IMG/VR virus record: IMGVR_UViG_3300031825_000410
Coordinates: 1-40,271 of that record
From: a virus
Length of the DNA stretch: 40,271 nucleotides
Strand: one strand, 5' to 3'
Below are positions 36,661 through 40,271 of the stretch, one piece after another; the first letter of the stretch is position 1; each line of letters begins with the position of its first letter. The notes under the pieces are model-generated. The model made no database searches. It had not been told where the DNA came from and worked only from the letters and a program-made list of their open reading frames with translations. Position numbers and translations under genes: made by a program.

Positions 36661-38124
36661 ATGGCATTCGATGCGCGGACCATGAAGGGCTATTCGATCG
36701 GCGTGCCCGGCGCCAACGGCAAGTCCCTGCGCGAATGGCGCTATGCCACCTCCGACCCGGCCTCGGCGGTGTTGACGCCCGGCTATTTTGCCAGCTTCGC
36801 CGGCGCTCTGAACGTCGGCGATACCATTCATGCCTCGGTGGGCCTCGGCACGGGTGATGCCCGCGCCCTCACACTGGTGATCACCTCCACCGCGGCGCTG
36901 GTCCTAGCCGAGACCGGCCTCGCCGGTTCGCCCCTGCGGCGGCTGCAGACCGCCTTCCGCGCCGCATCTGGCCGAGTGCCGGTTGCGATGGCATCGCCGC
37001 CGACATTGAGCCAGACGGCGCCAGCCGCATCTGGCGTTGGCACGTCGATCATCGCGGGTGTTGTTGAGAAGCGCTTCGCGGCAAATGCGGGCCTCGCATT
37101 TTCTGTCAATGATTTGGCTGGTTGGGGTGTCGCATTTACTACATCTGGCGTTCCGTACTATACGCCTCGGGCATCCGGAACTAACGGCGTTAATAAAGTA
37201 ACTCTGGCATTTAAATTCGAAGGTACCGTATTTGAACTGCTTGATAGAGCGGGCTCGACATGGACGATCTTCGTCGATGGCGAATTGGTATCAGCAAACT
37301 ATATTTTAACATCTTCGACTGGATACGCGACCGTTCGTCTTGGTGTAACATTCCCGTCTCGCGTATCTGGTAAGAAAATAGTATGTTACGGAAGCTCATT
37401 TGGTTTCTGCGGCGTCGCACATGAGCCAACTGGATCGATTTCGCCGATCGATCTGAGTGCAGAAATCCGCATGGCGGCAATAACAGACAGTTATGGTCAA
37501 GGCACCGCGCCATTTCTCACGATGGGTCCATTTGGCGATGCGCTTATGGCGCTCTTTTCCAAAGACAGTATCCCGTGCCTTTCGATCTCGCCGGGTGGCG
37601 GCTCGGGTTACATCACCGGCGGCACCGGGTCGGTGACATTTCAGGCTGCCGGTCGCCTTGACGTACTGCGGAAAACCAACTCGGATCTTGCAATCCTCGC
37701 GGGTGGCATTAATGACGCAACCTTAGGTCTTCAGGATGCCGCAGCCTATTGTTTTAGCCAAATTCGCACTGATCTTCCAGCCGCGGTCCTCGCAAATATC
37801 GGTGTCTGGACGCCTCTCACCAGCTATTTCGGATCGGGTCAGGCCAAGCAGGATATGATTTACTCTGCCTTGCAGGGAATTTCTGGGCCTTGGATTAATC
37901 TCGATTTGACACGTGGAACCTGGAACAACAGCTCCGGCGCGAATGGTCGGTTCGGGCCCGCGCCACTATGTACGGGTACGGGCAAGGTGGGGTCGGAAAC
38001 GGGCGTAGGAAACTCGGACTTTATCACCAGGGAAGATGGCGTGCATGCGTCATCCCCTTACGGCAACGAATATTACGCAAGTCGTGTATTCGACGGCCTG
38101 CGCGCCAGCATCCTCGCGCTCTGA
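36661..38124 (+). CDS. tail protein with SGNH/GDSL hydrolase domain
   Basis: 487 aa. The first ~85 residues share the fold of the capsid-adjacent protein at 19506. A Gly/Ser/Thr-rich strand region follows. The C-terminal ~220 residues are an SGNH hydrolase: block I AAITDSYGQG (Asp276-Ser277), block III LAGGINDAT (Asn351), and block V EDGVHASSPYG (Asp459, His462), giving Ser277-Asp459-His462. Such domains deacetylate or cleave esters of surface polysaccharide, so this is probably a receptor-degrading tail spike. From about 37080 to 38100 the DNA is much more AT-rich and uses many codons ending in A or T, against GC-ending codons in the first 300 bases: a recent domain acquisition is likely. 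Start by GGAG nine bases upstream. Confidence 0.85.
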   Translation: MAFDARTMKGYSIGVPGANGKSLREWRYATSDPASAVLTPGYFASFAGALNVGDTIHASVGLGTGDARALTLVITSTAALVLAETGLAGSPLRRLQTAFRAASGRVPVAMASPPTLSQTAPAASGVGTSIIAGVVEKRFAANAGLAFSVNDLAGWGVAFTTSGVPYYTPRASGTNGVNKVTLAFKFEGTVFELLDRAGSTWTIFVDGELVSANYILTSSTGYATVRLGVTFPSRVSGKKIVCYGSSFGFCGVAHEPTGSISPIDLSAEIRMAAITDSYGQGTAPFLTMGPFGDALMALFSKDSIPCLSISPGGGSGYITGGTGSVTFQAAGRLDVLRKTNSDLAILAGGINDATLGLQDAAAYCFSQIRTDLPAAVLANIGVWTPLTSYFGSGQAKQDMIYSALQGISGPWINLDLTRGTWNNSSGANGRFGPAPLCTGTGKVGSETGVGNSDFITREDGVHASSPYGNEYYASRVFDGLRASILAL

Positions 38125-38136
38125 TCGGAGACACCC

Positions 38137-38334
38137 ATGGACACGATCGAACTTCCCATCGTCAATTCCACCGCGTACCGCGTGGAAATCCAAGTGTTCG
38201 ACCAGACGGTGGATGGCACGCCCGTCGTGGAGCACTGGGTCCTCGATCCGGGCCAGAGCTGCACGGTGACGCTTGGGCCTGGCCGCTGCATCAGCACCTT
38301 CCTGATGGTTCCGGTGTCGGCGCCGGAGGCCTGA
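38137..38334 (+). CDS. small strand-rich protein
   Basis: 65 aa; GGAG lies about eight bases before ATG 38137. It is nearly all beta: IELPIVNSTAYRVEIQVFDQ, TVDGTPVVEHWVLDPGQSCT, VTLGPGRCISTFLMVPV, with two Cys that could bond. It may be a small tail or receptor-module partner of the SGNH protein, whose gene it follows by 12 bases. No known family. Confidence 0.6.
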   Translation: MDTIELPIVNSTAYRVEIQVFDQTVDGTPVVEHWVLDPGQSCTVTLGPGRCISTFLMVPVSAPEA

Positions 38335-38348
38335 GCGCTGGCGCCGCC

Positions 38349-38389
38349 CCTCGGTTGACCACTCGTCACCGCTGCCACCATGGCACCAT
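38349..38389 (+). promoter_or_regulatory. two-block promoter-like element before lysis genes
   Basis: CCTCGGTTGACC (38349-38360) and CTGCCACCATGGCACCAT (38372-38389) repeat the element at 33493-33533 with the same spacing. TTGACC and CCATGG are 17 bases apart. The real ribosome site of the endolysin gene (GAGGAGG) follows downstream, so here the element cannot be explained by translation signals, which supports a transcriptional role. Confidence 0.65.
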
Positions 38390-38403
38390 CCGAGGAGGTG
38401 CCG

Positions 38404-39330
38404 ATGGCCGCCAATTTTGCCGCCGCCCTGAAATGTGTGCTCGTCCATGAGGGCGGGCTCGACGACGATCCGGACGATCCGGGCGGGCGCACGGCCTATG
38501 GCGTGATCCAGCGGCGCTACAACCAGTATCGCAAGGCCAAGGGCCTGCCGCTGCCGGCGGACGTGTGGAAGATCACGCCCGAGGAGCGCACCGAGATCTA
38601 TCGCCTCTATTACTGGGACGTGATCCGGGCGGAGAAGCTCCCCGGCGGCCTCGACTACGCGGTGTTCGATGCCTGCGTGAACAGCGGCGAGCTGCAGGCC
38701 GGCAAGTGGCTGCAGCGGGCGCTCAATGACCAGCGGGCGAAAAGCGGCCTCGGGCCGATCCAGGTGGACGGCAGGATCGGCGACGGCACCCTGCAGGCCG
38801 TGGACGAAATCGACGATGTGGACGCGGTGATCGGCTTCATGTCCGAGCGCCGCCTCGCCATGCTGCGCAACCTCAAGACCTTCTGGAAGTACGGCAAGGG
38901 TTGGACGCGGCGCGTCGCCGAGGTGCGCAAGCTGTCGCAGGCCGTGGCTCTCGGCTCGGTGCCGGCGCCGACGCCCGCCGGCTGGGTCACCGCGCCGCTC
39001 ACCAAGGCTGCCGGCAAGGCGCTGCCCTCGGACGCCAAGCCCCTGCCCTCCTCGGACAAGGGCGTCGTCGCCACCACCATCGGCACCGCCACGTCGGTCG
39101 GCACCACCATCACGCAGAACCTGCAGCCCATGCAGGGCGCGTCCCGCACCATTGATACCATCCTGTGGGTGACGCTCGCCGCCGGCGCCGCGCTCGGCCT
39201 CGCCGGCGCCACATGGGCCTGGTGGGCCAACCGCCGGGCGAAGCGCATGGCGGCCGAGCTCGACATTGGCGCGCCGCCAGCGCCGGCCAACGAGAACGTG
39301 CCGCCGGCCGAAGGGGAGGTCGCGGCATGA
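38404..39330 (+). CDS. endolysin, GH108 muramidase with C-terminal membrane anchor
   Basis: 308 aa. Residues ~1-170 match the GH108 N-acetylmuramidase family: FAAALKCVLVHEGG (catalytic Glu16), DDPDDPGGRTAYGV, then ITPEERTEIYRLYYWDVIRA, LDYAVFDACVNSGELQAGKW and LQRALN, which continue the family pattern. It cleaves the glycan chain of peptidoglycan. A Thr/Ala/Pro linker leads to a transmembrane helix at about 252-275 (TILWVTLAAGAALGLAGATW) followed by a basic stop-transfer NRRAKR and an acidic tail. ATG 38404 has GAGGAGG upstream; an ATG at 38380 in the same frame is inside the promoter-like repeat. The anchor is unusual for a cytoplasmic endolysin. Confidence 0.88.
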   Translation: MAANFAAALKCVLVHEGGLDDDPDDPGGRTAYGVIQRRYNQYRKAKGLPLPADVWKITPEERTEIYRLYYWDVIRAEKLPGGLDYAVFDACVNSGELQAGKWLQRALNDQRAKSGLGPIQVDGRIGDGTLQAVDEIDDVDAVIGFMSERRLAMLRNLKTFWKYGKGWTRRVAEVRKLSQAVALGSVPAPTPAGWVTAPLTKAAGKALPSDAKPLPSSDKGVVATTIGTATSVGTTITQNLQPMQGASRTIDTILWVTLAAGAALGLAGATWAWWANRRAKRMAAELDIGAPPAPANENVPPAEGEVAA

Positions 39331-39656
39331 ACTGGTGGGAGTGGCTCATCTACGGCACCAGCTGGTGGCTCCAGGCCGCCGGCGGCCTCGTGGTGATCGC
39401 GGGCCTCGCCTTTCTGCTCATCCGGATCTTCGACCTCGAGACGGCGCTGAAGATCCTGGTCCCGGTCGGCGCTGTGTTCGCCGCCCTCGCCTACGGCCGC
39501 CGCGAGCGGCAGGCCGGTTGGAACGACGCGCACGCCAAGGGAGACCGCGATGCGGACGAAGCAATCGATAAGGCCCGCGCTGCGCGCTATGACGCTGCTC
39601 GCCGCGACGCTGACGCTGGCCGGCTGCGCGACGACGACGGGCACCGGCGCGACTAA
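39327..39656 (+). CDS. inner-membrane spanin-like protein
   Basis: 109 aa, ATGA-coupled to the endolysin. The N-terminal half has two hydrophobic helices (WWLQAAGGLVVIAGLAFLLI and ALKILVPVGAVFAALAYG); the C-terminal half is a charged helix (RRERQAGWNDAHAKGDRDAD) that continues in the periplasm-facing manner of Rz proteins. It overlaps the Rz1-like lipoprotein gene in another frame, the classical Rz/Rz1 layout. Rz usually has one N-terminal helix, so a holin/spanin hybrid is possible. Confidence 0.65.
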   Translation: MNWWEWLIYGTSWWLQAAGGLVVIAGLAFLLIRIFDLETALKILVPVGAVFAALAYGRRERQAGWNDAHAKGDRDADEAIDKARAARYDAARRDADAGRLRDDDGHRRD

Positions 39657-39771
39657 GGTCTATTGCGGGGCGGCGGCACCCATCGATTGGTCGACCGCAG
39701 ACACCGACGACACCATCCGTCAGGCCAAGGCGCACAACGCCGTTGGCCGGCGTCTGTGCGGGTGGAGGTGA
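39550..39771 (+). CDS. Rz1-like outer-membrane spanin lipoprotein
   Basis: 73 aa, started by ATG 39550 with GGAGA five bases upstream, embedded in the 3' end of the inner-spanin gene in a different frame. A basic start (MRTKQSIRPALR) and a hydrophobic run end in a lipobox LAGC (Cys26), so the mature lipoprotein has 48 residues. The mature part contains AAPIDWSTADTDDTIRQAKA and HNAVGRRLCGW, close to Rz1-like C-termini. It completes outer-membrane disruption at lysis by pairing with the inner spanin. Confidence 0.82.
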   Translation: MRTKQSIRPALRAMTLLAATLTLAGCATTTGTGATKVYCGAAAPIDWSTADTDDTIRQAKAHNAVGRRLCGWR

Positions 39772-39773
39772 GC

Positions 39774-40019
39774 ATGCCGGAGGCCAAGGCAGAAGCCACA
39801 TTCGCCGAGCTCGATCCGGAGGTGAAGGCCTTCCTCGGCCGCCTGAAGCCGGGCGACGTCAAGTTGCTCGAGGTCGGCATCGATCTATGCCGGAAGGTTG
39901 GTGGCACCGCTCGCATTGTGCGCTGGGTGTTTATCACTCTTGCCGCGATCATCGTCACCTTCGCCGGTCTCGGCGACGCCATCGCGAAGATCTATCGCTG
40001 GTTCTTCGGGGGGCATTGA
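39774..40019 (+). CDS. holin-like small membrane protein
   Basis: 81 aa with GGAGG six bases before ATG 39774. The first 45 residues are charged and soluble (AKAEATFAELDPEVKAFLGR, LKPGDVKLLEVGIDLCRKVG); one transmembrane helix follows (WVFITLAAIIVTFAGLGDAI) with a short aromatic/basic end (KIYRWFFGGH). Position after the spanins suggests a holin or antiholin. One-helix layout with a cytoplasmic N-terminus is consistent with a class III-type holin; it is not proved. Confidence 0.6.
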   Translation: MPEAKAEATFAELDPEVKAFLGRLKPGDVKLLEVGIDLCRKVGGTARIVRWVFITLAAIIVTFAGLGDAIAKIYRWFFGGH

Positions 40020-40022
40020 GGC

Positions 40023-40271
40023 ATGCGGACGCACCCGAACATTTCCCCGTTCATCGTCCGCGAGCCGGGCAGCGTGGACCTGGTGGTGCCCGTGCTCGGC
40101 CGCGATGGCGCCGACGTCATGCGCATCGCGCTGAGCAAGCGCGCCGGTGCCCTCATCGCCCGTGAGCTCGCCGCCGCCATGTGCGACCAATGGGCGGACC
40201 CTATCGTGCGACAACCCGATGATATCGAGGCCCTGTCGCACGAGTGCTTCGTGCAAACCCTTGATGTATAA
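40023..40271 (+). CDS. small hypothetical protein
   Basis: 82 aa. It starts three bases after the holin-like stop. It has SPFIVREPGSVDLVVPVLGR, then VMRIALSKRAGALIARELAA and a Gln/Asp-rich tail, without membrane segments or metal motifs. Two short strands and a helix are likely. It ends exactly at the end of the window with TAA, so whether further phage genes follow cannot be seen. Confidence 0.6.
   Translation: MRTHPNISPFIVREPGSVDLVVPVLGRDGADVMRIALSKRAGALIARELAAAMCDQWADPIVRQPDDIEALSHECFVQTLDV

Noticed and set aside
38128-38135. A stray GAGACACC outside the iteron region
   Set aside because: One isolated 8-base match in 40 kb is expected by chance; it overlaps a ribosome site.
1-40271. CRISPR array, tRNA, rRNA or insertion sequence
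   Set aside because: No regularly spaced repeats, no cloverleaf candidate and no transposase were seen on either strand.
1-40271. Attachment-site repeats at the window ends
   Set aside because: Both ends are inside or at coding stops and I found no matching core; the att sites probably lie outside.
1-40271. Phage RNA or DNA polymerase expected of a strict T7 relative
   Set aside because: No gene with polymerase motifs is present; only the virion module is T7-like.

Overview
The window is a complete-looking temperate podovirus genome, most likely an integrated prophage of a high-GC alphaproteobacterium, probably Hyphomicrobiales. The host assignment is an inference from very high GC at third codon positions, TTGAC-type -35 boxes and the style of the small accessory proteins. 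No host gene, tRNA or attachment site is visible. The first base lies in a stop codon and the last bases are a stop codon, so the window seems cut at gene boundaries.

Layout. (1) 1-3375, minus strand: a leftward lysogeny/integration operon whose genes are chained by 4-base stop/start overlaps: XRE regulator, small protein, AlpA/Xis-like protein, two small proteins, tyrosine integrase, DUF551-like protein. (2) 3376-4360: the switch region, with a leftward CI-like repressor whose S24-type domain lacks the catalytic residues, and two matching 20-bp dyad operators (3454-3473 and 4321-4340) in front of the two diverging operons. (3) 4358-11235, plus strand: an early operon with a Cro-like protein, a regulator with a DnaA-domain-IV-like C-terminus, a membrane protein, Zn-ribbon and accessory proteins, a TOPRIM primase-like protein and an SF3/DUF927-like helicase; 11232-11552 is a small convergent Zn-ribbon gene. 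(4) 11553-12063: a 511-base gene-free stretch with a perfect 34-bp inverted repeat, iteron-like GAGACACC repeats and a central alternating CG palindrome. It is a candidate replication origin, packaging site or master late control region. (5) 12064-31482: a packaging and virion module in T7 order: TerS-like, TerL, GNAT-like protein, portal, scaffold, capsid, capsid-adjacent protein, tail tubular proteins A and B, and four internal virion (ejection) proteins. One of the last is a polyvalent protein with ParB-like and ADP-ribosyltransferase-like domains. (6) 31498-33491: an AT-richer accessory island with a minus-strand membrane protein and a plus-strand antirepressor, laid out like the immI region of P22. 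(7) 33532-38334: tail fibre, small tail proteins and an SGNH-hydrolase tail protein with an AT-rich, probably acquired, core. (8) 38404-40271: lysis genes (membrane-tethered GH108 endolysin, inner spanin, embedded Rz1-like lipoprotein, holin-like protein) and a last small gene.

The genes describe a phage with T7-type short-tail architecture but lambda/P22-type lifestyle control. It has no phage RNA or DNA polymerase, so it should depend on host polymerases. A nearly identical two-block promoter-like element stands before the fibre gene and the lysis genes, which suggests a dedicated late regulon. The best leads are the 11.8-12.04 kb dyad/iteron region, the polyvalent ejection protein, the duplicated promoter-like element, the P22-like antirepressor island, and the head-adjacent protein whose fold is reused as the N-terminus of the SGNH tail protein.
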